Assembly: GCF_004683865.2 (NCBI RefSeq) | Contig: NZ_CP038439.1 | Coordinates: 846,501 to 910,500, forward strand | Direction: 5' to 3' | DNA length: 64,000 bases | DNA from: Paracoccus liaowanqingii | GTDB lineage: Bacteria; Pseudomonadota; Alphaproteobacteria; Rhodobacterales; Rhodobacteraceae | Part shown: positions 18,280 through 26,861 of the stretch, in pieces | Layout: the number at the start of each line of letters is the position of its first letter | How positions within the stretch are numbered: position 1 is the stretch's first letter | The notes under the pieces: model-generated | The model's input: the letters and a program-made list of their open reading frames with translations, nothing else | Database searches by the model: none | What the model was told of the DNA's origin: nothing | Program-made: the position numbers and the translations under genes

Positions 18280-19320
18280 ATGACGAAGAACGGGATCAGC
18301 TATCGCGACGCGGGCGTCGACATCGACGCGGGCAACGCTCTGGTCGAGCGCATCAAGCCCGCCGCCGCCGCCACCGCGCGGCCGGGCGTCATGGATGCGC
18401 TTGGCGGCTTTGGCGCGCTGTTCGATCTGAAGGCCGCGGGCTATGACGATCCGGTGCTGGTCGCGGCCACCGACGGGGTGGGCACCAAGCTGCGCATCGG
18501 CATCGACACCGGGCATCTGGACGGGCTGGGGCAGGATCTGGTCGCCATGTGCGTGAACGATCTGGTCTGCCAAGGTGCGGAACCCTTGTTCTTCCTCGAC
18601 TATTTCGCCACCGGCAAGCTGTCGATCGACGAGGGCGCCCGGGTGGTCGAGGGGATCGCGCGCGGCTGTCAGGCGGCAGGCTGCGCCCTGATCGGCGGAG
18701 AGACGGCCGAGATGCCGGGCATGTATCACGACGGCGATTTCGATCTGGCGGGCTTTGCCGTGGGCGCGATGCAGCGCGGCACGGCGCTGCCCTCGGGCGT
18801 GGCGGCGGGCGATGTGCTGCTGGGGCTGGCATCTGACGGGGTGCATTCCAACGGCTATTCGCTGGTGCGCAAGGTGGCCGAGCATGCGGGACTTGCCTGG
18901 GCGGACCCCGCGCCCTTTGCCGACACCACCTTGGGCGAGGCGCTGCTGACCCCCACGCGGCTCTACGTCAAGCCCGCGCTGGCGGCGATCCGGGCGGGGG
19001 GCGTGCATGCGCTGGCCCATATCACCGGCGGCGGGCTGACCGAGAACCTGCCCCGCGTCCTGCCCAAGGATCTGGGGGCGGATATCGACCTGACCGCATG
19101 GCCGCTGCCGCCGGTCTTCGGCTGGCTGGCCGATGCGGGCGGAATCGCGCAGGACGAGATGCTCAAGACCTTCAACAGCGGCATCGGCATGATCCTGGTC
19201 GTGGCCGCCGACCGGGCCGACACGCTGGCCGATCAGTTGGCAGGGCAGGGCGAAACCGTGCATCGCATGGGTACCGTCACGGAAGGCGCGGGCATCCGCT
19301 ATTCCGGCACGCTTGCGTGA
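18280..19320 (+). CDS. purM: Phosphoribosylformylglycinamidine cyclo-ligase
   Basis: This 346-aa cytoplasmic enzyme closes the imidazole ring of AIR from FGAM with ATP, step five of purine synthesis. The N-terminus [13 protein letters not shown], the ATP-binding block [12 protein letters not shown] and [12 protein letters not shown] are characteristic. Length is normal for the family. Its stop overlaps the GTG start of purN by 3 nt, so the two are co-translated. Confidence 0.97.
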   Translation: MTKNGISYRDAGVDIDAGNALVERIKPAAAATARPGVMDALGGFGALFDLKAAGYDDPVLVAATDGVGTKLRIGIDTGHLDGLGQDLVAMCVNDLVCQGAEPLFFLDYFATGKLSIDEGARVVEGIARGCQAAGCALIGGETAEMPGMYHDGDFDLAGFAVGAMQRGTALPSGVAAGDVLLGLASDGVHSNGYSLVRKVAEHAGLAWADPAPFADTTLGEALLTPTRLYVKPALAAIRAGGVHALAHITGGGLTENLPRVLPKDLGADIDLTAWPLPPVFGWLADAGGIAQDEMLKTFNSGIGMILVVAADRADTLADQLAGQGETVHRMGTVTEGAGIRYSGTLA

Positions 19321-19904
19321 CACGCGTCGCGATCCTGATCTCGGGCGGCGGATCGAACATGGTCCGGCTGGTTGAGGACATGACGGGCGATCATCCGGCG
19401 CGTCCGGTGCTGGTCGCCTCGAACGATCCCGGGGCCGGGGGACTGGTGCGGGCAGCCGAACTGGGCGTGCCCACGGCGGCCGTCGATCACCGCGACTTCC
19501 CCCGCGACCGCGAGGGGTTCGAGGCGGCCCTGCTGCAGCCGCTGCTGGCGGCGCGGCCCGACATCATCTGCCTGGCGGGCTTCATGCGCATCCTGACGCC
19601 GGGTTTCGTGCAGCGCTTTGCAGGGCGGATGATCAATATCCATCCCTCGTTGCTGCCGAAATATCCCGGCCTGCACACCCATGCCCGGGCGATCGCGGCG
19701 GGCGATGCGCAGGCGGGCTGCACCGTGCATCTGGTCACGCCGGAACTGGATGCCGGGCCGCTGCTGGGTCAGGCGCGGGTGGCGGTCCTGCCCGGCGACG
19801 ATGCCGATGCGCTGGCCGCAAGGGTGCTGGTGCAGGAGCATCGCCTTTATCCGGCGGTGCTGCGGCGGTTTACTGTGGGCGACCGGACGCCGGTGATGAT
19901 CTAG
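19317..19904 (+). CDS. purN: Phosphoribosylglycinamide formyltransferase
   Basis: This 195-aa enzyme transfers the formyl group from 10-formyltetrahydrofolate to GAR. The GTG at 19317 overlaps the purM stop and places the phosphate-binding loop [10 protein letters not shown] at residues 6-15, as in the family. Catalytic-site blocks are [20 protein letters not shown] and the Asp in [13 protein letters not shown]. Its stop lies 1 nt from the stop of the convergent ThiE-like gene. Confidence 0.97.
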   Translation: MTRVAILISGGGSNMVRLVEDMTGDHPARPVLVASNDPGAGGLVRAAELGVPTAAVDHRDFPRDREGFEAALLQPLLAARPDIICLAGFMRILTPGFVQRFAGRMINIHPSLLPKYPGLHTHARAIAAGDAQAGCTVHLVTPELDAGPLLGQARVAVLPGDDADALAARVLVQEHRLYPAVLRRFTVGDRTPVMI

Positions 19905-19905
19905 C

Positions 19906-20511
19906 TCAGGTCCACAGCTGGACGAGGGCCGCGACCGGATCGTCCTGCGTCCAGATCTCTGCGCCAAGCGCGATGAAATCGGTCATCGGCGACAGCTGCG
20001 CGATCAGGTCGCGGGTGATCGCACCCTCGGCCACGACCGGCACCTCGATCATCTCGGACCACCACTGGAACAGCTCCAGCTCGACCGGCTCGCCCTTGTA
20101 GAGCGCGCTTTCGGTGATGGGACCGAAGGCCACGTAATCGGCGCCGTGTTCGGCCGCCGACAGCCCCTCGTGGCGCGAATTGCCGCAGAAGGCGCCGACG
20201 ATGGCGTCATCGCCCAGTTCCTTGCGGGCATAGCGCACGCTGCGCGCCCCGTCGGTCAGATGCACGCCGTCAAGGCCATGCCGCAGCGCCAGTTTGACAT
20301 GGTCGTCGATCACCACGGCCACGTCGCGGGCATGCCCGATCTCGCGCGCCAGATCGGCCAGACGGCCCAGCTCGTCCTCTTCGGCGCCGCCGCGGATGCG
20401 CAGGCAGGCGGGGGCGATGCGGTCCATCACCTCGGCCAGCAGCGGACCCAGGGCCGAGGCCTGCGCCCCGGCGGGCGTCATCAGATACAGTTGTGGCGTG
20501 TCGTCACTCAT
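19906..20511 (-). CDS. Thiamine-phosphate synthase (ThiE)-like protein
   Basis: This 201-aa TIM-barrel protein belongs to the ThiE/TenI family: YLMTPAG at the N-terminus, VAVVIDDHVKLALRHGLDGVHL in the middle, and HGADYVAFGPI. Canonical ThiE reads GVHLGQ and GPIFxTxTK at these places; here they are GVHLTDG and GPITESALYKG. Substrate use may therefore differ, or this may be a diverged or TenI-like member. It could join HMP-PP and THZ-P, but no other thiamine gene is nearby. The start at 20511 lies in the gap upstream of trmJ. Confidence 0.75.
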   Translation of the reverse strand: MSDDTPQLYLMTPAGAQASALGPLLAEVMDRIAPACLRIRGGAEEDELGRLADLAREIGHARDVAVVIDDHVKLALRHGLDGVHLTDGARSVRYARKELGDDAIVGAFCGNSRHEGLSAAEHGADYVAFGPITESALYKGEPVELELFQWWSEMIEVPVVAEGAITRDLIAQLSPMTDFIALGAEIWTQDDPVAALVQLWT

Positions 20512-20580
20512 GCAGGATCTCCTTCATGTCGCAGATAGCGCAGCTTGCCCGTCGCCGCCAGACGCACTAGATGCCGGACC

Positions 20581-21309
20581 ATGCAAATCGAACGATCCCC
20601 CGTCATCATTCTGGTCCGTCCGCAGATGGGCGAGAATATCGGCGCCGCCGCCCGCGCCATGCTGAATTTCGGCCTGACCGAGATGCGGCTGGTCGATCCC
20701 CGCGACGGCTGGCCCAACCCCAAGGCGGTCGCCATGGCCTCGGGCGCCGCGGGCCGCGTGCTGGATCATGCCCGGGTCTATCCGACGTTGGCCGACGCGA
20801 TGGAGGGCATCGAATACGCCTATGCCACCACCGCCCGGGGGCGCGAGCTGACCAAGCCCGTCCTGACGCCCGAGGCCGCCATGCGCGATGCCCGTGCGCG
20901 CGAGGGCCGCAGCGCCATCATCTTCGGCCCCGAACGCACGGGGCTGGAGAATGACGACATCGCCCGCGCCAGCGCCATCGTGACGGTGCCGGTGAACCCC
21001 GACTTTCCGTCCCTGAACCTCGCGCAGGCGGTGCTGCTGATGGGATACGAATACGGCCGCGACATCCTGCCGCCCGAGCCCGCCCCCCATCTGCGCCGCG
21101 GCATCGCCGAGACCCCCGCCGACCGCATCGAGATCGAGCGTCTGGGCGATCACTATGACGACCAGCTGACGCAGGCGGGGTTCTTCTTTCCCGAAACGAA
21201 GGCCGCCTCGATGCGGCTGAACCTGCGCAACATGTGGTCGCGTCTGGCGCTGACGCAGGGGGACGTGCGCATCCTGCACGGTATCCTGCGCCAGCTGACC
21301 CGCCGCTGA
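20581..21309 (+). CDS. trmJ: tRNA (cytidine/uridine-2'-O-)-methyltransferase TrmJ
   Basis: This 242-aa SPOUT methyltransferase modifies the ribose at position 32 of tRNAs using AdoMet. Motif 1 is VRPQMGENIGAAARAMLNFG, followed by IIFGPERTGLEN and VPVNPDFPSLNLAQAV, the knot region. The C-terminal helical extension to RQLTRR is normal. The ATG at 20581 is preferred to an in-frame codon 36 nt upstream because homology starts at IERSPVIILV. It is followed after 35 nt by the heme A synthase gene. Confidence 0.95.
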   Translation: MQIERSPVIILVRPQMGENIGAAARAMLNFGLTEMRLVDPRDGWPNPKAVAMASGAAGRVLDHARVYPTLADAMEGIEYAYATTARGRELTKPVLTPEAAMRDARAREGRSAIIFGPERTGLENDDIARASAIVTVPVNPDFPSLNLAQAVLLMGYEYGRDILPPEPAPHLRRGIAETPADRIEIERLGDHYDDQLTQAGFFFPETKAASMRLNLRNMWSRLALTQGDVRILHGILRQLTRR

Positions 21310-21344
21310 CCGCCCCGACCTACGCTGCCAACAAGGAGAACCCG

Positions 21345-22493
21345 ATGGCCAAGCGCCCCGTGTTTCAGGACGTCTCGGACCCCACAGCCACCAGCCGCCC
21401 CGTCCAGACCACCGGCATGATCGACGCCCGGCCCAAGGGCGCGCGCCGCGCGATCCGGGCCTGGCTGATGGTGCTGTTCGCGATGGTGCTGGCGATGATC
21501 GTGGTGGGCGGCGCCACGCGCCTGACCGGATCGGGCCTGTCGATCACCGAATGGGCGCCCGTCACCGGCACGATCCCGCCCCTGAGCGCCGCCGACTGGC
21601 AACGCGAATTCGATGCCTATCGCCAGATCCCGCAATATCTCGAGGTCAACCGCGGCATGTCCCTGTCCGAGTTCCAGTACATCTACTGGTGGGAATGGGG
21701 CCACCGGCTGCTGGGCCGCGCGGTCGGGCTGGTCTGGGCGCTTGGCTTTGCCTTCTTCTGGGCCACGTCCCGCATCCCCGCCGGCTGGACGCCGCGCCTG
21801 CTGGGCCTTGGTGCACTGGGCGGGCTGCAGGGCGCGATCGGCTGGTGGATGGTCAGTTCCGGCCTGACCGAGGGGATGGTCCGCGTGGCCTCCTATCGCC
21901 TTGCCACCCATCTGGGCATCGCCTTCGTGATCCTCGGGTTGATCACCTGGTACGTGCTGCACCTGTCGCGGTCCGAGGCCGAGCTGATGCGCTCCCGTCG
22001 CGCGGGCGAGGCCAAGCTGTTCTCCATGTCCACGGGCCTCATGCACCTGACCTTCCTGCAGATCCTGCTGGGCGCGCTGGTCGCGGGCATCGACGCGGGC
22101 CGCACCTATACCGGCTGGCCCACGATGGGCGGCGAATGGATCCCCGCCGCCATCTGGGACGGCACGATGGGCTGGCGCAACTTCTTCGAGAACCCGGCGC
22201 TGGTGCAGTTCATCCACCGCATGACCGGCTATCTGCTGGCGGCCTTCGCGGTGGTGGTCTGGCTGCGCGCGCGCCGCTCGCCCCATCCGGTCACGCGGCA
22301 GGCTTTCACGGTGATGATCGCCGCCATGGCGGTGCAGATCGCCTTGGGCATCGCCAACGTGATCCATGCCTCGCCCTTGCATCTGGCGTTGACGCACCAG
22401 CTGGGCGCGGTGATCCTGTTCGCCTGCCTGCTGCGGGCCCGCCATCACGCCCGCTATCCCCATGAAACCTCGATCCGAGGAGTGACCCGATGA
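21345..22493 (+). CDS. ctaA: Heme A synthase (COX15/CtaA type)
   Basis: This 382-aa inner-membrane enzyme oxidises the C8 methyl of heme O to the formyl group of heme A for cytochrome c oxidase. Eight transmembrane segments are visible. Signatures are GGATRLTGSGLSITEW at the end of the first helix, EFQYIYWWEWGHRLLGR with a heme-ligand His, and HRMTGYLLA and THQLGAVILF in the second half. A clear AAGGAGAA ribosome site precedes the ATG. Its stop overlaps the start of the carboxypeptidase gene. Confidence 0.95.
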   Translation: MAKRPVFQDVSDPTATSRPVQTTGMIDARPKGARRAIRAWLMVLFAMVLAMIVVGGATRLTGSGLSITEWAPVTGTIPPLSAADWQREFDAYRQIPQYLEVNRGMSLSEFQYIYWWEWGHRLLGRAVGLVWALGFAFFWATSRIPAGWTPRLLGLGALGGLQGAIGWWMVSSGLTEGMVRVASYRLATHLGIAFVILGLITWYVLHLSRSEAELMRSRRAGEAKLFSMSTGLMHLTFLQILLGALVAGIDAGRTYTGWPTMGGEWIPAAIWDGTMGWRNFFENPALVQFIHRMTGYLLAAFAVVVWLRARRSPHPVTRQAFTVMIAAMAVQIALGIANVIHASPLHLALTHQLGAVILFACLLRARHHARYPHETSIRGVTR

Positions 22494-23962
22494 GCGCCCT
22501 GACCGACCTGCTGGCCTTTCAGCGCCAGACCGAAGCCCTGTCGTCGGTGGCCGAGCGCCTTGGCTGGGACCAGGAGACGGTGATGCCGCGCGGCGCCACC
22601 GAACAGCGCGCCGAGGAGATGGGCGCCATGGAGGAGGTGCTGCACGAACGCCGCACCGATCCGCGCTTGGGCGAATGGCTGGACGATGCCGATCCGCAGA
22701 CCGATGCCGACCGCCGCGCCGTCGACCTGATCGCCCGCGACTTCGCCCGCACCAGCCGCGTGCCCGCGCGTCTGGCCTCCGAACTGGCGCGGCTGACCTC
22801 GCTGGCGCAAGGCATCTGGGCCGAGGCCCGCGCCAAGGACGCGCCCGAGGATTTCCTGCCGACCCTTGATCAGGTCCTGATGCTGAAGCGCGAGGAAGCC
22901 GCCGCCCTGGCCGATGGCGGCGATCTGTACGATGCGCTCTTGGAGGATTACGAGCCCGGCATGACCGGCGCGCGCCTGGCCTCGCTCTTCGATGCGATGC
23001 GCCCGCGTCTGGTGACGCTGCGCGACGACGTGCTGGGGGCGGATCGACAGCCGCAGCCGCTGTCGGGGCATTTCCCGCAGGAAACCCAGCTGCGTTTGGC
23101 GCGCAGCTGCGCCACGGCCTTCGGCTATGACTGGACGCGGGGGCGGATCGATCTGGCCGTGCATCCCTTCAGCTCGGGCCGCTGGCAGGACAGCCGCATC
23201 ACCACGCGGGTGGTCGAGACCGATCCCTTCAACTGCATCTATTCGACGATCCACGAGGTCGGCCATTCCAGCTACGAGCTGGGCATCGACCCCGACTATG
23301 CCTTCACGCCCCTGGGGCGCGGCGTGTCGATGGGGGTCCACGAAAGCCAGAGCCGCATCTACGAGAACCAGATGGGCCGGGGCCGCGCCTTCACCGGCTG
23401 GCTGTTCGAGCGGATGTCCGAGGCCTTCGACGGGCTGAACATCACCGACCCGGACGCCTTCTATGCCACCGTGAACCGCGTGACCCCGGGCTATATCCGC
23501 ACCGAATCCGACGAGGTGCAGTACAACCTGCACGTCATGCTGCGCTTCGATCTGGAGCGCGACCTGATCTCGGGCCGCCTCGACACGCGCGATCTGGTCG
23601 AGGCCTGGAACGCGCGCTTCCTGAAGGATTTCGGCGTGGCGGTGGACCGTCCCGCGAACGGCCTGCTGCAGGACGTGCACTGGGCGGTGGGCCTCTTCGG
23701 CTATTTCCCGACCTATGCGCTTGGCAATGTCTATGCGGGCTGCCTCAACCAGGCTTTGCGCGCCGACTTGCCCGACCTGGACGAGGCGCTCGCCCGCGGC
23801 GACGCCACCCCCGGCACGGAATGGCTGCGCGAGAACCTGCAGCGCCATGGCGGCCTGATGACCCCGACCGAGGTCATCGAGACCGCCTCGGGCGGCCCCG
23901 TCGGCCCGGAGCCGCTTCTGGATTACCTCGAGGAGAAATTCGGGCGGATCTACGCGTTGTGA
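22490..23962 (+). CDS. Carboxypeptidase M32 (thermostable carboxypeptidase family)
   Basis: This 490-aa zinc metallopeptidase removes C-terminal amino acids from peptides in the cytoplasm. The M32 motifs are all present: HPFSSG (225-230), DSRIT, the zinc-binding HEVGH (255-259) with catalytic Glu256, HESQSR (284-289) and GYIRTESDEVQYNLH. Length is close to the family norm of about 500. The ATG overlaps the ctaA stop (ATGA). The gene ends before a large inverted repeat that separates it from the convergent preA. Confidence 0.96.
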   Translation: MSALTDLLAFQRQTEALSSVAERLGWDQETVMPRGATEQRAEEMGAMEEVLHERRTDPRLGEWLDDADPQTDADRRAVDLIARDFARTSRVPARLASELARLTSLAQGIWAEARAKDAPEDFLPTLDQVLMLKREEAAALADGGDLYDALLEDYEPGMTGARLASLFDAMRPRLVTLRDDVLGADRQPQPLSGHFPQETQLRLARSCATAFGYDWTRGRIDLAVHPFSSGRWQDSRITTRVVETDPFNCIYSTIHEVGHSSYELGIDPDYAFTPLGRGVSMGVHESQSRIYENQMGRGRAFTGWLFERMSEAFDGLNITDPDAFYATVNRVTPGYIRTESDEVQYNLHVMLRFDLERDLISGRLDTRDLVEAWNARFLKDFGVAVDRPANGLLQDVHWAVGLFGYFPTYALGNVYAGCLNQALRADLPDLDEALARGDATPGTEWLRENLQRHGGLMTPTEVIETASGGPVGPEPLLDYLEEKFGRIYAL

Positions 23963-23971
23963 GCAAAGAGT

Positions 23972-24031
23972 GGATATTTAAGCCAAGATGAAAGCGGCGC
24001 GTTTCACTCTTTCATCTTGGTGAAAATATCC
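23972..24031. terminator. Bidirectional terminator-like inverted repeat
   Basis: Left arm 23972-23994 and right arm 24009-24031 pair over 23 nt with a few mismatches. The perfect core is CCAAGATGAAAG / CTTTCATCTTGG, the ends are GGATATTT / AAATATCC, and the loop is 14 nt. It lies between convergent carboxypeptidase and preA genes, where it can stop transcription from both sides. CATCTTGGTGAAAATATCC is a sequence type I associate with intergenic repeats in Rhodobacteraceae genomes. Confidence 0.7.
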
Positions 24032-24039
24032 CGGGGGGT

Positions 24040-24059
24040 CCGGGGGGCTGGCCCCCCGG
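24040..24059. terminator. GC-rich hairpin downstream of preA
   Basis: A perfect 8-bp stem CCGGGGGG / CCCCCCGG with a 4-nt loop follows the larger inverted repeat and lies 24 nt beyond the preA stop. It may add to termination of preT-preA. It has no T-run on either strand. Confidence 0.45.
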
Positions 24060-24083
24060 CATGGCGGGACGCAAGAGCATCGC

Positions 24084-25382
24084 CTATTCCGCCGCCCGTG
24101 CCATCGGGTTGTTCGGATGCTGGGTCCAGTTGGCATAGCCCGCGCGGGCCTGTCCGGTGCGCTTGTCGATCTCGCCCAGTTCCAGCTCGCGCATGGTGAT
24201 GCAGTCCTCGACCGGGCACACATCGACGCAGAGGTTGCAGGCCACGCATTCCTCCTCGATCACCTCGAAGACCCGGCCCGGCTTCATGGCGATGGCTTGG
24301 TGGCTCGTGTCCTCGCAGGCGGCATAGCAGCGGCCGCAGCTGATGCAGGCGTCCTGGTCGATCACCGCCTTGGTGACATAGTTCAGGTTCAGGTGCTGCC
24401 AGTCGGTGACATTGGGGGTGGCGCGGCCGATCAGGTCCGACAGTTCCATCTCGTGGCTGTCCAGATAGTCGTGCAGGCCGGTGATCATCTCCTGCACGAC
24501 CTTGAAGCCATAGGTCATCGCCGCCGTGCAGACCTGAACGTTGCCCGCGCCAAGGGCCATGAACTCGGCAGCGTCGCGCCAGGTGGTGATGCCGCCGATG
24601 CCGCTGATGGGCAGGCCCGCCGTCTCGGGGTGGCGCGCGATCTCGGCCACCATGTTCAGCGCGATGGGCTTGACCGCCGGGCCGCAATAGCCACCATGGC
24701 TGCCCTTGCCGTCGATGGTGGGCTGCGGCGCGAACAGGTCCAGATCGACCGAGGTGATCGAGTTGATCGTGTTGATCAGGCTGACCGCATCCGCGCCGCC
24801 GCGCTTGGCGGCCTCGGCAGGTTTCCTCACGTCGCTGATGTTCGGGGTCAGCTTGACGATGCAGGGCATGCGCGAGTGCGTCTTCACCCACCGCGTGACC
24901 ATCTCGATATATTCCGGCACCTGGCCCACGGCCGATCCCATGCCGCGTTCGGCCATGCCGTGCGGGCAGCCGAAGTTCAGCTCGACCCCGTCGGCCTCGG
25001 TGTCCTCGATGCGGGCCAGGATGTCGCGCCAGCTGTCCTCGTCGCAGGGCACCATCAGGCTGATGATCAGCGCGCGGTCGGGATAGTCGCGTTTGACCGA
25101 CTTGATCTCGCGCAGGTTCACCTCCAGCGGGCGGTCGGTGATCAGCTCGATATTGTTGATGCCCAAGACGCGCCGGTCGGGGCCATGGATCACGCCATAG
25201 CGGGGGCCGTTGACGTTGACGACGGGGGGGCCTTCGGAGCCCAAGGTCTTCCACACGACGCCGCCCCATCCGGCCTGAAAGGCGCGGCGGACGTTGTATT
25301 CCTTATCCGTTGGGGGGGCCGAGGCCAGCCAGAAGGGGTTGGGGGACTTGATGCCGATGAAAGTGCTGCGCAGGTCTGCCAT
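24084..25382 (-). CDS. preA: NAD-dependent dihydropyrimidine dehydrogenase, catalytic subunit
   Basis: This 432-aa protein is the FMN/Fe-S subunit that reduces uracil and thymine to the 5,6-dihydro forms. The N-terminal TIM barrel resembles dihydroorotate dehydrogenase (NPFWLASAPPTDKEYNVRRAF, LNFGCPHGMAERGMG with the catalytic Cys, VKLTPNISD). The C-terminus has two 4Fe-4S motifs, CISCGRCYAAC and CVACNLCVDVCP. The ATG at 25382 is preferred since upstream codons encode an Arg-rich shadow of preT. It lies 11 nt after preT in the same transcript. Confidence 0.95.
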   Translation of the reverse strand: MADLRSTFIGIKSPNPFWLASAPPTDKEYNVRRAFQAGWGGVVWKTLGSEGPPVVNVNGPRYGVIHGPDRRVLGINNIELITDRPLEVNLREIKSVKRDYPDRALIISLMVPCDEDSWRDILARIEDTEADGVELNFGCPHGMAERGMGSAVGQVPEYIEMVTRWVKTHSRMPCIVKLTPNISDVRKPAEAAKRGGADAVSLINTINSITSVDLDLFAPQPTIDGKGSHGGYCGPAVKPIALNMVAEIARHPETAGLPISGIGGITTWRDAAEFMALGAGNVQVCTAAMTYGFKVVQEMITGLHDYLDSHEMELSDLIGRATPNVTDWQHLNLNYVTKAVIDQDACISCGRCYAACEDTSHQAIAMKPGRVFEVIEEECVACNLCVDVCPVEDCITMRELELGEIDKRTGQARAGYANWTQHPNNPMARAAE

Positions 25383-25393
25383 GGGGTGCGTCC

Positions 25394-26764
25394 TCAGCCG
25401 GGGATTTCGACGGGACGTCCGGTCAGCCGGGCGTCGATGTCTTCTGCCGCGTCGCGGCCTTCGGCCACGGCGGTGACGGTCAGGTCGTCCCCGCCCGCCG
25501 CGCAATCGCCGCCCGCCCAGACCCCGTCGAGGCTGGTGCGGCCCGGCCCGGTGACGGCGATCTTGCCGCCCTCCAGCGCCAGCCCCTCGGGCGCGCCGTC
25601 CAGCCGCTGGCCGATGGCGCGGAAGACCTGATCGGCCTTCAGGCGGAAGCGGTCCTCGGTCAGGGTCAGGCCCCCGGGGCCGTCGACGCTATAGGCGAAC
25701 TCGACCTCGGTCACGGCGCCGTTGCCGTGGACGGCGACGGGGGCGGCGTTGCAGATGAGGCGCACGCCGCTGGCGGTGGCGTGGTCCTGCTCATGACGGC
25801 TGGCGCCCATGCGGTCCTGACCCCGGCGATAGACGATGCTGACGTTTTCCGCGCCCAGCAGCCGGGCCTGCACGGCGGCGTCCACGGCCGTCATGCCGCC
25901 GCCGATCACCACCACGTCGCGGCCCACCGGCAGGGTGCCCAGATCCGAGGCCTGCCGCAGGTCGCGGATGAAGCTGACCGCGTCCAGGACATGGGTCCGG
26001 TCCTCGCCCGTCGCGCGCAGGGCGTTCACGCCGCCCAGACCCATCCCGAGGAACACCGCGTCGTAGTCCGCCTGCAGCGCCTCCAGCGTGATGTCGCGGC
26101 CCAGGGACTGATCGTGGCGCAGGGTGATGCCGCCGATGCCCATCAGCCAGTCAACCTCGGCCTGGGCGAAGCCGTCCACGGCCTTGTAGCTGGCGATGCC
26201 GTATTCGTTCAGCCCGCCGGGCTTGGGACGGGCCTCGAAGATGGTGACCTCGTGGCCCTTGGCGGCCAGCCGATGGGCGGCGGCCAGACCGGCGGGGCCT
26301 GCGCCCACGACCGCCACGCGCTTGCCGGTAGCGACAGCGCGCTTGAAGGGATGCGCATCCTGGGCCATCAGCCCGTCGGTGGCATAGCGCTGCAGGGCGC
26401 CGATCTCGACGGGCTGGCCCTCGGCCTCCATCCGCACGCAGGCGCCTTCGCAGAGCTGCTCGGTCGGGCAGACGCGGGCGCACATGCCGCCCAGGATGTT
26501 GGCGTGAAAAATGGTCATCGCCGCCGCGTCCGGCGTGCCGGTCGAGATCTGGCGGATGAACAGCGGGATGTCGATGCTGGTGGGACAGGCCGTGATGCAG
26601 GGTGCGTCATGGCAGAAATAGCAGCGGTCGGCGGCGATGCGCGCCTCGTGGCGGTCCAGCGGCGGGGCGACATCGACGAAATTCTCCGCCAGCTGGTCTG
26701 GGGTCAGTCGGCCCGGAACGACGCCCGGGGTCAATCGTGGGGGGGTCTGTATCGCTTGGGACAT
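25394..26764 (-). CDS. preT: NAD-dependent dihydropyrimidine dehydrogenase, electron-transfer subunit
   Basis: This 456-aa flavoprotein passes electrons from NAD(P)H to PreA. It resembles the glutamate-synthase small chain: N-terminal Fe-S cysteines in CYFCHDAPCITACP and CARVCPTEQLCEGAC, an FAD-binding VAVVGAGPAGLAAA, and an NAD(P)-binding VVVIGGGMTAVDAA. The ATG at 26764 follows an AGGAGA ribosome site, so the in-frame GTG 18 nt upstream is not needed. A RutR-like palindrome lies upstream. The downstream pathway genes (dihydropyrimidinase, beta-ureidopropionase) are not in this window. Confidence 0.94.
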   Translation of the reverse strand: MSQAIQTPPRLTPGVVPGRLTPDQLAENFVDVAPPLDRHEARIAADRCYFCHDAPCITACPTSIDIPLFIRQISTGTPDAAAMTIFHANILGGMCARVCPTEQLCEGACVRMEAEGQPVEIGALQRYATDGLMAQDAHPFKRAVATGKRVAVVGAGPAGLAAAHRLAAKGHEVTIFEARPKPGGLNEYGIASYKAVDGFAQAEVDWLMGIGGITLRHDQSLGRDITLEALQADYDAVFLGMGLGGVNALRATGEDRTHVLDAVSFIRDLRQASDLGTLPVGRDVVVIGGGMTAVDAAVQARLLGAENVSIVYRRGQDRMGASRHEQDHATASGVRLICNAAPVAVHGNGAVTEVEFAYSVDGPGGLTLTEDRFRLKADQVFRAIGQRLDGAPEGLALEGGKIAVTGPGRTSLDGVWAGGDCAAGGDDLTVTAVAEGRDAAEDIDARLTGRPVEIPG

Positions 26765-26817
26765 TTCCGTCTCCTGGCTCACCTGTTGGTCGTTTCAGGC
26801 TGGCACAGGTCCGTTTT

Positions 26818-26833
26818 TTTATCAAATGGTAAA
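26818..26833 (-). promoter_or_regulatory. RutR-like operator upstream of preT
   Basis: Read on the preT strand the 16 bp are TTTACCATTTGATAAA, an inverted repeat (TTTACCA / TGATAAA, 6 of 7 pairs). It agrees with the E. coli RutR consensus TTGACCA-N2-TGGTCAA at 11 of 14 specified positions. RutR is a TetR-family repressor released by uracil or thymine, which fits a pyrimidine-reduction operon. It lies about 54 nt before the preT ATG. No rutR gene is in the window. Confidence 0.55.
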
Positions 26834-26861
26834 ATATGGGCCGCGAAGCTTTGCGGAAATT

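Noticed and set aside
26764..26782. GTG start for preT 18 nt upstream
   Set aside because: An AGGAGA ribosome site lies between it and the ATG at 26764, which is a better start.
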